A stretch of DNA of 64,000 nucleotides from Flavobacterium ajazii (GCF_010614725.1 NZ_JAAEHL010000010.1:1-64000); one strand, 5' to 3'; positions 43,950 to 52,527 are shown, counted from the stretch's first letter. The notes: generated from the letters alone by a model not told the origin. Translations and numbers: made by a program.

Positions 43950-44777
43950 TTGAAAAAAAGAAACGTCGAACTGGTCATCATTTCCGATGTGCATTTGGGG
44001 ACTTATGGCAGCCATGCCAAGGAACTAAACAACTATCTTTCAAGCATTAAACCAAAAACATTAATTTTAAATGGTGACATTATTGATGCCTGGCAGTTTA
44101 GAAAATCATACTTTCCAAAATCACATTTAAAAGTCATTCAGCGTATTATCGGAATGGCTTCAAAAGGCACAAAAGTCTATTACATTACAGGAAATCATGA
44201 TGAAATCCTAAGAAAATTCAGTGATATGAATATGGGCAACTTTTCTTTGGTTGACAAACTGATTTTAGAACTGGATGATAAAAAAGCATGGATTTTTCAC
44301 GGAGATGTTTTTGATGCATCTGTTCAACACTCAAAATGGATTGCGAAACTTGGTGGCTTAGGTTATGACTATTTGATTCTCTGCAACCGTTTTGCAAACT
44401 GGTGCCTGGCGAAACTAGGCAAAGAACCTTATTCTTTTTCAAAAAAGATAAAAGCCAGTGTAAAAAAGGCCGTTAAATTTATTTCTGATTTTGAAACTAC
44501 TGCTACGGATTTAGCAATCGAAAAAAAATACGATTATGTAATCTGCGGACACATTCATGAACCTAAGATTCTCACCAAAGAAAACAAACACGGATCTACA
44601 GTTTATCTAAACTCAGGAGACTGGATAGAAAATCTGACCGCTCTGGAATACCACAAAAAAAGATGGAAACTATTCTCTTATGCTCAGTCAAACTTTACTG
44701 ACACCGAAGAAAATCTTTTTGAAATGGAAGATACTTTAACAGCAGAATTACTTTCTTCAATTGTAAAATCAAAATAA
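43950..44777 (+). CDS. Metallophosphoesterase, UDP-2,3-diacylglucosamine diphosphatase-like (LpxH type)
   Basis: 275 residues from a TTG start (LKKRNVELVIISDVHLGTY read as Met first); no ATG lies near. Metal-binding motifs of calcineurin-like phosphoesterases: ISDVHLG, NGDIIDAWQF, TGNHDEIL, IFHGDVFD and CGHIHEPK. LpxH enzymes cleave UDP-2,3-diacylglucosamine to lipid X in lipid A synthesis; Bacteroidota homologues are longer and annotated this way. Divergent from aroC. Confidence 0.82.
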   Translation: MKKRNVELVIISDVHLGTYGSHAKELNNYLSSIKPKTLILNGDIIDAWQFRKSYFPKSHLKVIQRIIGMASKGTKVYYITGNHDEILRKFSDMNMGNFSLVDKLILELDDKKAWIFHGDVFDASVQHSKWIAKLGGLGYDYLILCNRFANWCLAKLGKEPYSFSKKIKASVKKAVKFISDFETTATDLAIEKKYDYVICGHIHEPKILTKENKHGSTVYLNSGDWIENLTALEYHKKRWKLFSYAQSNFTDTEENLFEMEDTLTAELLSSIVKSK

Positions 44778-44897
44778 CTCTTTCAACAACAAAAACTTAC
44801 ATACTTTTTATATTATTACGCATATTTTTTTCATACAAACATGGGAATTACATAACAATTTTACAGAATTTTATACGTTACAACATAACAGTAATTG

Positions 44898-44905
44898 TAA
44901 TTTTG
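44898..44905 (+). promoter_or_regulatory. -7 promoter box for the small barrel gene
   Basis: TAATTTTG; predicted transcript start near 44910. Its last three bases are the TTG that could otherwise be taken as the gene's start, which favours the ATG at 44933. Confidence 0.55.
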
Positions 44906-44932
44906 AAAAAAATTAATAACCATTTTTATTTT

Positions 44933-45430
44933 ATGAAAAAAATCATTTTATCTGCCATTGCGCTATTAGGATTCGCTTTTACCGCTCAATCACAGGAAAT
45001 TTCTAAACATGCTTTAGGTCTACGTTTAGGAGATAATAATGGATTCGGAGGAGAAATATCATATCAATTAGGATTAAGTCAAAAAAACAGACTTGAATTT
45101 GATTTGGGCTGGAGAGACAATCATGACGTTGATGCTATAAAAGGTGTAGCACTTTACCAATGGGTTTGGAATATTGAAGGAGGTTTTAACTGGTATGCCG
45201 GTGTTGGTGGTGGTATTGCAACCTGGGATTATGATTATCATTATGGAAATGATCATTATAGTGACAGTGGAACTTATGTTTTTGCTGCCGGAGATATTGG
45301 TATAGAATACAGATTTAAAGAAATCCCTCTTACTTTATCATTTGATGCCAGACCAGAAATTGGATCAGGTTATTATGATGACGACAATTTTGGTTTTGAT
45401 GTTGGATTTGGAGCAAGGTTCAGATTCTAA
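44933..45430 (+). CDS. Small outer-membrane beta-barrel protein
   Basis: 165 residues from the ATG at 44933 (MKKIILSAIALLGFAFTAQSQ), a clean signal peptide. A TTG 30 bp upstream overlaps the promoter -7 box and is rejected. The mature part alternates hydrophobic and polar residues with many Gly and aromatic residues (LEFDLGWRDN, FNWYAGVGGGIATWDYDY) and ends in RFRF, typical of an eight-stranded outer-membrane barrel. An acidic, Tyr/His-rich loop (YDYHYGNDHYSDSG) could bind cations, a guess only. Monocistronic, with a good terminator. Confidence 0.78.
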   Translation: MKKIILSAIALLGFAFTAQSQEISKHALGLRLGDNNGFGGEISYQLGLSQKNRLEFDLGWRDNHDVDAIKGVALYQWVWNIEGGFNWYAGVGGGIATWDYDYHYGNDHYSDSGTYVFAAGDIGIEYRFKEIPLTLSFDARPEIGSGYYDDDNFGFDVGFGARFRF

Positions 45431-45461
45431 TATTTATAAAAAAACTAAATCAACTTCCTAT

Positions 45462-45496
45462 AAAAAATCCAGCCACTATAAATGGCTGGATTTTTT
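45462..45496. terminator. Bidirectional terminator after the barrel gene
   Basis: AAAAAATCCAGCCA (45462-45475) pairs with TGGCTGGATTTTTT (45483-45496). It also touches the end of the convergent PrcB-domain gene. Confidence 0.85.
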
Positions 45497-45918
45497 TATT
45501 TGACAATTATTTCCTTTTTCGATCTTATTTTTACTACTGTGTAAGGATATGTAATAACCTGCATCAGCATTGCATCAGAGGCTGGATTATTTTCTTTTAC
45601 TGTAATGATAATATTTTTATCTGTTTCTTCTACCTTTTCAACTCCTATTGAATAACCTCCGGTGTTTTTTTGCCCCATATTCAGGATTACATAATTCGAA
45701 TTAGCAATATCTTCCTGATTAATTTTACCTTTTATATGCGGATCATTCTGAAGCATTATAATTTCGTTGGGTTCACTCAGGATTTCAAAAAACCTGATAT
45801 TTCCACCTCCATCAGATTGTTCCGTTAAGATTTCATACAAAGCTGTTGAATCTGATGTTTTTTTTGCTCCACAGGAAATTAAAACAAAAACTGTCAAAAC
45901 TGAAATCACTTTTTTCAT
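45496..45918 (-). CDS. PrcB-domain lipoprotein
   Basis: 140 residues. The lipobox is VLISCGAK (Cys16). The C-terminal half (about 75-138) has NYVILNMGQKNTGGYSIGV and a final YPYTVVKI, the PrcB C-terminal domain first seen in the Treponema dentilisin protease complex. The domain binds or stabilises partners; no enzyme activity is expected. It lies 28 bp downstream of bshA on the same strand, probably in one transcript. Confidence 0.78.
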   Translation of the reverse strand: MKKVISVLTVFVLISCGAKKTSDSTALYEILTEQSDGGGNIRFFEILSEPNEIIMLQNDPHIKGKINQEDIANSNYVILNMGQKNTGGYSIGVEKVEETDKNIIITVKENNPASDAMLMQVITYPYTVVKIRSKKEIIVK

Positions 45919-45945
45919 ACCACTTTATTTTACTGATTAAAACCT

Positions 45946-47082
45946 CTATTCCTTATAATCATCTATCGCTTTCTGATATAACGCTTCATACTTAGGTAAT
46001 ATGTTTTGGATATCAAATTTTTTAGCAACTTCCAATGCATTGTTTTTAAACTCTTTCAAAACCTTATCATCTTTAAGAATCTTAATCGCATTTTCAGCCA
46101 TTTCATCAACATTTCCTACATCACTCAAATATCCGGAAACACCATCATGATTCACTTCAGGCAAACCACCCGAATTACTTGAAATCACAGGAACTCCACA
46201 AGCCATAGCTTCTAATGCGGCCAAACCAAAGCTTTCTGTTTCAGATGGTAATAAAAACAAATCAGTCAAAAGTAAAATTTTGTCAATTTCATTACTGTTC
46301 CCAAAGAAAATAACCTTATCCAGAATTCCTAACTCCTGACATAACAGTTCTGCTTTTTCTTTTTCAGGACCATCTCCAACCATCATCAGTTTAGCTGGCA
46401 TTTCTTTTTGAATGCGATAGAAAATCTTAATAATATCCGGAATTCTTTTTACTTTTCTAAAATTACTGATATGTGTAACAATACGCTCCTCTGCATTAGC
46501 CATAACACTACGGTGACAAGGCGCTGTTGGATCTTTAACCACTTTATCCAGTTCTATAAAGTTTGGAATTACCTTAATCTTATTCTTGATTTTGAATAAT
46601 TTTAATGTATCGTCTTTCAAACTTTGTGAAACTGAAGTCACATAATCTGATTTATTGATACTAAAAGTAACTGCCGGTTTATAAAAAGGATGATTTCCTA
46701 CCAGTGTAATATCTGTTCCATGAAGCGTTGTAACCATAGGAAGATTAATTCCTTCATTTTTCAGCATTTGCTTTGCCATATAACCCGCATAAGCGTGTGG
46801 AATTGCATAATGCACGTGTAACAACTCAATTTTGTACAATTTCACCATATCAACCAGTTTACTTGACAAAGCCAATTCGTAAGGCTGATAATGAAAAAGT
46901 GGATATTCGGGAACGTTTACTTCGTGATAATGAACATTAGGATTCAAAAGTGCCAATCGAACCGGCTGGCTGTAGGTAATAAAATGTATTTCGTGTCCTC
47001 TTCTGGCTAATTCGAGGCCTAACTCAGTGGCTACTACACCACTACCTCCAAAAGTAGGATAACAAACTATTGCTATTTTCAT
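45946..47082 (-). CDS. bshA: N-acetyl-alpha-D-glucosaminyl L-malate synthase (bacillithiol synthesis)
   Basis: 378 residues, GT4 glycosyltransferase. The start MKIAIVCYPTFGGSGVVATELG with GHEIHFITYSQP is diagnostic of BshA. It joins UDP-GlcNAc and L-malate, the first step to bacillithiol. Rossmann halves and the retaining-GT motif SETESFGLAALEAMACGVP with GGLPEV are intact. A 16-bp perfect palindrome touches its start codon. bshB and bshC are not in the window. Confidence 0.93.
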   Translation of the reverse strand: MKIAIVCYPTFGGSGVVATELGLELARRGHEIHFITYSQPVRLALLNPNVHYHEVNVPEYPLFHYQPYELALSSKLVDMVKLYKIELLHVHYAIPHAYAGYMAKQMLKNEGINLPMVTTLHGTDITLVGNHPFYKPAVTFSINKSDYVTSVSQSLKDDTLKLFKIKNKIKVIPNFIELDKVVKDPTAPCHRSVMANAEERIVTHISNFRKVKRIPDIIKIFYRIQKEMPAKLMMVGDGPEKEKAELLCQELGILDKVIFFGNSNEIDKILLLTDLFLLPSETESFGLAALEAMACGVPVISSNSGGLPEVNHDGVSGYLSDVGNVDEMAENAIKILKDDKVLKEFKNNALEVAKKFDIQNILPKYEALYQKAIDDYKE

Positions 47083-47098
47083 GTATTAAATTTAATAC
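47083..47098. promoter_or_regulatory. Perfect palindrome directly before bshA
   Basis: GTATTAAATTTAATAC, immediately 5' of the ATG (47082). Being in the leader or at the transcript start it could be a repressor operator or influence translation start. Confidence 0.4.
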
Positions 47099-47470
47099 TA
47101 CGAAAATACTCAAAAAACAGCTGTGGTCAAGCATTTAAAATGTTAGATTTTCCTAAAATTATACCTTATCCAAAATCTAAAAAACAAAGACATAAAAAAC
47201 CAAAACATCCATTGGTTAAATCATTTTTTTTTAGCAGAAAATATTCTTTTTCATAAGAACTAAAGTCCTGCTCTCCACTATATCTGTTGTTGCGAACCCC
47301 GCAACAACAGGATGCCGTTACGATCAGGGCTAAATTAGAAAACTTTAATTTCTCATGTAAACTACTAATTTCCCAAAAAAAAACTTTAAATGTTTTCAAC
47401 CAAAATTAATTTCAACAAAAAAAGACATAAAACCTAAATTATATGTCTTTCAAAATATTATAAATGTCTC
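47099..47470. other. Gene-free 372-bp region with a hairpin repeat
   Basis: No supported gene. An 11-bp perfect hairpin CTGTTGTTGCG (47284-47294)/CGCAACAACAG (47300-47310) runs into GGATGCCGTTAC (47310-47321), a word shared with the element at 31771-31858. A 77-codon frame across it is judged spurious. The rest shows nothing recognisable. Confidence 0.6.
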
Positions 47471-47953
47471 TTAGAAAAATCTGCTATGCCAGCTATCCGC
47501 GGCAGGAACTTCCCAAGCCTCATTAAATTCTTCAATATTAGTAACCAGATTATTAAAAACAATTGTATTCTCTGAAACCGACTTATCTTTAACCATTTTC
47601 TTAAAATCAATTAAAGGTTTATGAGCTATATGCTCCCCCAGTTTGAAAGTAACATTCATTTTATCCAGCAAATCAACATTATATTTTTTCTCTAAGCTCT
47701 GAATAAATTCTACCGAGCTATCAATAGAACAGCCTGTTGCTGTTTGTACTTCCTGATTAACAGCCAATATAATAAAACGATTGTATTTAAGTAAAAAAGA
47801 AGCTTCAAGACTTGTCCCATGTGCTGCCCACTGCTCTACAAAAGCTTTTAAATCAGTTTCGATTTCAGAAAACTCTTCCTCAGAAAATTTTCTGTTCGAT
47901 TGATAAATCCAAACTCTGGATTCACCAGGTAAATTTTCAAAAGGTATATACAT
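47471..47953 (-). CDS. Conserved cytosolic protein at the end of the envelope/Fe-S operon
   Basis: 160 residues from the ATG at 47953 (MYIPFENLPGESRVWIYQS); a start 12 codons upstream would add only Lys/Asn/Gln residues encoded by repeat-like T-rich DNA. No signal or membrane segment. It is known in flavobacteria under the label ABC transporter ATPase, which the sequence does not support: no Walker or signature motif is present. An odd Cys (ATGCSID) and a C-terminal AADSWHSRFF are notable. It follows the CCG-domain gene by 97 bp. Confidence 0.72.
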   Translation of the reverse strand: MYIPFENLPGESRVWIYQSNRKFSEEEFSEIETDLKAFVEQWAAHGTSLEASFLLKYNRFIILAVNQEVQTATGCSIDSSVEFIQSLEKKYNVDLLDKMNVTFKLGEHIAHKPLIDFKKMVKDKSVSENTIVFNNLVTNIEEFNEAWEVPAADSWHSRFF

Positions 47954-47982
47954 TTTTAAATTTCTTTTTTGTTTGTTTTTTT

Positions 47983-48003
47983 GTTTCAAGTTTAAAGTTT
48001 CAA
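47983..48003. repeat. GTTTCAA heptamer tract
   Basis: GTTTCAA, GTTTAAA, GTTTCAA in tandem, third copy of the tract type seen at 6381 and 7884. Confidence 0.6.
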
Positions 48004-48050
48004 GTTAAAAAACTTCGAACCTTTGTCACTTTGTTACTTCGAACCTTAGA

Positions 48051-48842
48051 TTACAAATCTTGTGCATTAGCGATTAATTCTGCAATGTCCATTACTTTTA
48101 CCTGTCCTTCCTTTTCTTTGTTTTTAATGCCATCCGTCAGCATGGTATTACAGAACGGACAACCGGCAGCTATAATATCCGGGTGGGTTTCAAGAGCGTC
48201 TTCAGTTCTTTCAATATTCACTTCTTTATTTCCTCTCTCAGCATCTTTAAACATTTGCGCTCCTCCGGCACCACAACACAAACCATTTGCCTTTGAACGC
48301 TTCATTTCAACCAGTTCAACATCCAGTCTCTGAATCAGATCTCTTGGTGCTTCATATACTTTATTTGCTCTTCCTAAATAACAAGGATCGTGAAAAGTGA
48401 TCTTTTTGCCTTTAAACTGCCCGCCTTCAACAGTGAGTCTTCCATCATCAATTAATGTTTTTAAAAACTCTGTATGATGAATAACTTCGTAATTACCTCC
48501 TAATTCAGGATATTCATTTTTTAAAGTGTTAAAACAATGAGGACATGCCGTAACTATTTTTTTAGCCTCATAAGCATTCAAAACCTCAATATTCATCATA
48601 GCCTGCATCTGGAACAAAAACTCATTTCCAGCTCTTTTTGCAGGGTCTCCGGTACAGCTTTCTTCAGTACCAAGAACAGCAAAAGAAACATTTGTACGAT
48701 TTAGAATTCGCACAAAAGCTTTTGTGATTTTTTTTGCCCTATCATCAAAACTTCCTGCACAACCAACCCAAAACAACACTTCAGGCTGTTTTCCTTCGGC
48801 CAGCATTTCTGCCATTGTTGGTACTACTAAACTTTCTGACAT
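48051..48842 (-). CDS. CCG-domain Fe-S oxidoreductase subunit (HdrB/GlpC-like)
   Basis: 263 residues, two cysteine-rich CCG domains. First: WVGCAGSFDDRAKK, then TACPHCFNTLKNEYPELGG; second: FHDPCYLGRANK, then GLCCGAGGAQMF and AAGCPFCNTMLTDG. Such domains bind the non-cubane or 4Fe-4S clusters of heterodisulfide reductase, GlpC and LutA. With the membrane Fe-S protein upstream it forms an electron-transfer pair. The electron acceptor and substrate are unknown. Next gene on the strand is 129 bp upstream, with GTTTAATCG-type repeats between. Confidence 0.88.
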   Translation of the reverse strand: MSESLVVPTMAEMLAEGKQPEVLFWVGCAGSFDDRAKKITKAFVRILNRTNVSFAVLGTEESCTGDPAKRAGNEFLFQMQAMMNIEVLNAYEAKKIVTACPHCFNTLKNEYPELGGNYEVIHHTEFLKTLIDDGRLTVEGGQFKGKKITFHDPCYLGRANKVYEAPRDLIQRLDVELVEMKRSKANGLCCGAGGAQMFKDAERGNKEVNIERTEDALETHPDIIAAGCPFCNTMLTDGIKNKEKEGQVKVMDIAELIANAQDL

Positions 48843-48859
48843 CTTCTTCTTTGTTAAAT

Positions 48860-48966
48860 CGGTTAATCGTTACTTTTTTAATAGCCTTCTAACAGCTAAG
48901 AACAAAACTAAAACCGAAATTATTTTTATTTAATCGATTAAACGGTTAAGCGAATAACCAATTAAA
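48860..48966. repeat. GTTTAATCG-type words between the two Fe-S genes
   Basis: GGTTAATCGTT (48860-48870) and TAATCGATTAAACGGTTAA (48931-48949), then CAATTAAAC near 48959-48967. Same family as 7392-7439 and 9007-9092. Confidence 0.5.
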
Positions 48967-48971
48967 CTTTT

Positions 48972-50303
48972 TTAATTCTCGTTTTTCCAATTCAATCGGT
49001 CCTGTTGGCTGTACTGCCATGGCGCACCATTGTTTTCAATATTCGTCATCATTGCATTTAGAGACATTGGTGCAGCACTTTGCTCCATTACTAAATAACG
49101 ACGCATATCCATAATAATAGATAACGGACTAATATTTACCGGGCATTCTTCCACACAAGCATTACAAGACGTACACGCCCATAACTCCTCTGGTGTTATG
49201 TAATCGTTCAATAATGTTTTATTATCTGGAACAAAAACTCCTTTATTGGCATCGATATTTTTTCCTACTTCCTGCAAACGATCTCTTGTATCCATCATAA
49301 TTTTACGTGGAGACAATTTTTTACCCGTTTGATTTGCAGGACATGATGATGTACAACGCCCGCATTCTGTACAGGTGTAAGCATTTAATAATTGTACCCA
49401 GTTTAAATCCTGAACATCACTTGCACCAAATTTTGCAGGAATAGCATTTTCATCTACCGGAGCAGCAGCAAAAGGATCGGCATTTGGATCCATCATCAAC
49501 TTCACTTCTTTGGTAACTGATGCCAGATTATCAAATTGCCCTTCAGGTTTTAAATTAGCAAAATATGTATTTGGAAATGCCAAAATAATATGCAGGTGTT
49601 TTGAAAAATATAAGTAATTCATAAAACACAAAATACCTATAATATGCAGCCACCAGAATGCTTCAAATAAAACCACAACCAATTCATTTGATATTCCATT
49701 AAAAACTGGAGCTACAAACTGACTAATTGGAAAACTACCTGCTTTATGAAAAACTCCTCCCGGGACATTTTGCAAGTGCAAATCGGCAGCATTCATCAAT
49801 AAAAACAGAATCATTAATACTGTTTCAAAATACAGAATATAATTAGCATCTTTTTTAGGAAATCCATTCAAGTCTGGATTAATAAAACGTTTCAGTCTGA
49901 CAACGTTTCTCCTGATCCAAAAAACGGTTACAGCAAAAATTACAAGTATTGCTAATATTTCAAATGAAGCTATCAAAACATCATAAACTCCCCCTAAAAA
50001 AGGTGCAAAAACTCTATGAGTTCCTAATAATCCATCGATAATAATTTCGAGTAACTCTATATTGATAATTACAAATCCTACATATACAAAAATATGAAGT
50101 ATTCCGGCTATAGGACGTTTGACCATTTTGGACTGACCAAGTGCAATCATAGCCATATTTGTCCAGCGTGCTTTAGGGTTATCTTTCCTGTCTACGTCAA
50201 CACCTAAATTAATATTTCGGATGATTTTTTTGACGTTTGAAGCAAAAAAACCAAAACCGGCTATTAGAATTATAGCAAACAAAATATTATCAAGATAGCT
50301 CAT
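48972..50303 (-). CDS. Membrane-bound 4Fe-4S protein (NarI-like plus dicluster ferredoxin)
   Basis: 443 residues. Five to six hydrophobic segments fill the first 230 residues (IAGILHIFVYVGFVIINI, WLHIIGILCFMNYLYF), like the quinone/heme-binding NarI-type part of HdrE/DsrM proteins. The C-terminal part has two 4Fe-4S motifs: CTECGRCTSSCPAN (about 315-330) and CTSCNACVEECPVN (about 380-395). Together with the CCG subunit this resembles an HdrC/HdrE-HdrB module that passes electrons between the quinone pool and a soluble partner. It starts 5 bp after the MCE gene ends, indicating cotranscription. Confidence 0.88.
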   Translation of the reverse strand: MSYLDNILFAIILIAGFGFFASNVKKIIRNINLGVDVDRKDNPKARWTNMAMIALGQSKMVKRPIAGILHIFVYVGFVIINIELLEIIIDGLLGTHRVFAPFLGGVYDVLIASFEILAILVIFAVTVFWIRRNVVRLKRFINPDLNGFPKKDANYILYFETVLMILFLLMNAADLHLQNVPGGVFHKAGSFPISQFVAPVFNGISNELVVVLFEAFWWLHIIGILCFMNYLYFSKHLHIILAFPNTYFANLKPEGQFDNLASVTKEVKLMMDPNADPFAAAPVDENAIPAKFGASDVQDLNWVQLLNAYTCTECGRCTSSCPANQTGKKLSPRKIMMDTRDRLQEVGKNIDANKGVFVPDNKTLLNDYITPEELWACTSCNACVEECPVNISPLSIIMDMRRYLVMEQSAAPMSLNAMMTNIENNGAPWQYSQQDRLNWKNEN

Positions 50304-50308
50304 TGCTG

Positions 50309-51274
50309 TTATTTTTTAGTCGTCGGATTCTCCTCTTCTGTTGGCGCCACATAAGGTTTATTTTTCTTTCCGAAAACAGAAACATTTACGTAACGTGTTG
50401 GATGCAGACGTACATCCTGCAATAATAATTCTAACTCTTTTGAAGTTTTTGCCAGATTATTATACAATGCATCATCATTTAATAATTTCCCTGCTGTACC
50501 TTTTCCTGAATTTAAATTCGTCATAAGCCCATCAACTTTAGCTAATGTCTGGTTCAGGTTTCTGACTGTTTTCCCTAAATCAGCCTTGTTTAAAGTATCA
50601 GATATTTTATTGAAGTTCCCTGACATCTTGTTTAAATTTGTCACGATCCCGTTTATCTGACCTTTATTAGTATCTAAAATAGAATTCAGACTTCCTGAAG
50701 CTTTATGAAACTGCTCCATTGTCTGACTTAACTCAGCTATTGTTTTCTTCAGGTTTTCTTGTGTTTTTTGATCTAAAGTATTGTTCAATCCTGTAACCAG
50801 AACATCAATATTTACGAGCATCTTTTCCAGTTTTTGCTGAATCGGCTCTATCTTACCTCCTAAAGATTCTGTCAAACCTAATTCAACATTGCTTACCAGA
50901 GTCTGTCCATCTTCTGCAGGATCTTTGTCAGCTAAATTCGGAACAATCTTTATTTGCTTCCCACCAATTAAACTTGGCGAATATAAAGATGCCTGACTTG
51001 TTTTGGAAATAGGAAAATCTGTTTTTAATTGTAACTCAACTAATAATTTACCTGTAACTTCATTAATTGTAATCTTATTTACTTTACCAATTACAAGACC
51101 GTTTAATGTAACCGGAGCTGTTGACGCTAAATCCTCAACATTATCATATTCAACATATAATATTTTGTAATTCGTAAAAAGGTCTCTGCCTTTTAAAAAA
51201 CTATACCCCCAAATAAATAATAAAATGGATGCGATGACTAAAATAGCCGTTTTAATTTCTCTTGTTAGTTTCAA
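50309..51274 (-). CDS. MCE/MlaD-family lipid transport protein
   Basis: 321 residues. One N-terminal transmembrane helix (IKTAILVIASILLFIWGYSF), the MCE domain (ILYVEYDNVEDLASTAPVTLNGLVIGKV, in parts, about 38-115) and a long helical needle-like region (about 135-290) with repeated hydrophobic heptads. MlaD-type proteins form hexameric rings carrying phospholipids between membranes, usually with MlaE and MlaF; those genes are not beside it. Downstream gene starts 5 bp later; the amidase gene is 50 bp upstream. Confidence 0.88.
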   Translation of the reverse strand: MKLTREIKTAILVIASILLFIWGYSFLKGRDLFTNYKILYVEYDNVEDLASTAPVTLNGLVIGKVNKITINEVTGKLLVELQLKTDFPISKTSQASLYSPSLIGGKQIKIVPNLADKDPAEDGQTLVSNVELGLTESLGGKIEPIQQKLEKMLVNIDVLVTGLNNTLDQKTQENLKKTIAELSQTMEQFHKASGSLNSILDTNKGQINGIVTNLNKMSGNFNKISDTLNKADLGKTVRNLNQTLAKVDGLMTNLNSGKGTAGKLLNDDALYNNLAKTSKELELLLQDVRLHPTRYVNVSVFGKKNKPYVAPTEEENPTTKK

Positions 51275-51291
51275 AATTGTAAGTATTTGTA

Positions 51292-51299
51292 CAAAATTA
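51292..51299 (-). promoter_or_regulatory. -7 promoter box for the MCE gene
   Basis: TAATTTTG on the minus strand; predicted transcript start near 51287. Suggests an internal promoter between the amidase and MCE genes. Confidence 0.4.
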
Positions 51300-51324
51300 A
51301 TATAAATATTCGAACTTACCAGTA

Positions 51325-52446
51325 TTATTTGATGGCGTCCTGAATACTGATTTTTTCACCATTTTTAGTTGCTACCAAAAAAGAAGCCCCATATCCTTTA
51401 CTTTTAGCTTCTTGCAAATATTTTTTAGCGGTTTCGTAATCTGAAGTTTCCTGATAAAAATATTTATAAATATTATTTTCATAAATCATTGTTACATTTT
51501 TCAGGCCTTTGAAATTTTTAGGTTCCAAAGGCGTTTTTTTGATACTTGCAATAAGCTGTACCTTAAAAAAAGTCCCTTTAGGAGCTTCCTTCACCGCTTT
51601 TGGAGCTGTTTCAACAGTTTTAGGTTTAGCAGTATCTTTTGCAGGCTTTACTTCATTAATTTCCGGAGCACCAGTTCCAAAATATTCTCTTTTATAACTT
51701 AAAATTGCCTGCGCAATTGCTTCAGCAATATCATTTTGACCTTCTTCTGAATTTAAAATATCCCCTTCTGTTGGATTAGACACAAACCCTGTTTCTACCA
51801 AAACTCTTGGCATATAGGCCTTATGAAGCACCATAAAAGGAGCCTGCTTTACACCTCCGTGACGAAGTTTTTTTCCCAGTTTTTCAAAATTATCCTCAAT
51901 TTTACTAGCTAATGATATACTATTATCTAAATATTCTTCCTGCATTAGCATCATTGCCGTCATTGACTCAGGAGAATTTGGGTCGTATCCTTCATATTTA
52001 CGTTTATAATCTTTTTCTAAAGTAATAACCGAGTTCTCTTTTTTTGCAGCTTCAAGATTTGATGCTACTTTACTCAAACCCATCACATACGTCTCTGTTC
52101 CGTCTGCTGCGGTATTCTTATTGGCATTACAGTGTATTGAAACAAAAATATTAGAATTGGCTCTGTTTGCAATATTCGCTCTTTCAACCAAATCTATAAA
52201 AACATCCGTTTTACGGGTATAAATAACATGAACATTAGGACTAGTCTCTAAAATTTTTCCAACTTTAAGCACAATAGCCAAAGCAATATTTTTTTCAATA
52301 CGACCACTGTAAACAGCTCCAAAATCATGATCACCATGCCCTGCGTCAAGCGTAACCTTAAACACATTAGCCTGACTATAAATACAAAATGAAATCGTCA
52401 ATAGAAAAAAACTAAAAATTAGTCTAGTTTTGTTAAAAAAGTTCAT
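51325..52446 (-). CDS. N-acetylmuramoyl-L-alanine amidase with C-terminal SPOR-like domain
   Basis: 373 residues from the ATG at 52446 (MNFFNKTRLIFSFFLL), giving a normal signal peptide; an ATG 22 codons upstream is out of keeping with it. Amidase_3 domain (about 30-260) with zinc ligands in LDAGHGDHDFGA, the Glu in GRIEKNIALAI, ISIHCNANK and VETGFVSNP. A Pro/Lys linker leads to a SPOR-like domain (FFKVQLIASIKK ... YETAKKYLQEAKSKGY, about 295-365) that targets septal peptidoglycan. It cleaves the amide bond between MurNAc and the stem peptide during cell separation. Divergent from lptD. Confidence 0.92.
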   Translation of the reverse strand: MNFFNKTRLIFSFFLLTISFCIYSQANVFKVTLDAGHGDHDFGAVYSGRIEKNIALAIVLKVGKILETSPNVHVIYTRKTDVFIDLVERANIANRANSNIFVSIHCNANKNTAADGTETYVMGLSKVASNLEAAKKENSVITLEKDYKRKYEGYDPNSPESMTAMMLMQEEYLDNSISLASKIEDNFEKLGKKLRHGGVKQAPFMVLHKAYMPRVLVETGFVSNPTEGDILNSEEGQNDIAEAIAQAILSYKREYFGTGAPEINEVKPAKDTAKPKTVETAPKAVKEAPKGTFFKVQLIASIKKTPLEPKNFKGLKNVTMIYENNIYKYFYQETSDYETAKKYLQEAKSKGYGASFLVATKNGEKISIQDAIK

Positions 52447-52500
52447 AAATCTAAAAGTTAATTTTAATAAAATGTAAAAGTTATAATTTTTACAATTGAT

Positions 52501-52508
52501 TATTTTTG
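52501..52508 (+). promoter_or_regulatory. -7 promoter box for lptD
   Basis: TATTTTTG; predicted transcript start near 52513, 15 nt before the TTG start, supporting that start. Confidence 0.5.
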
Positions 52509-52527
52509 CCAAAAATTATATGTAAGT

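Noticed and set aside
47166..47399. 77-codon minus-strand frame
   Set aside because: It runs across the 47284-47310 hairpin repeat, has no recognisable domain, and its composition is unlike neighbouring proteins.
47812..48333. 173-codon plus-strand frame
   Set aside because: Antisense to the well-supported CCG-domain gene and the small protein gene, spanning their repeat-containing spacer; a shadow frame.
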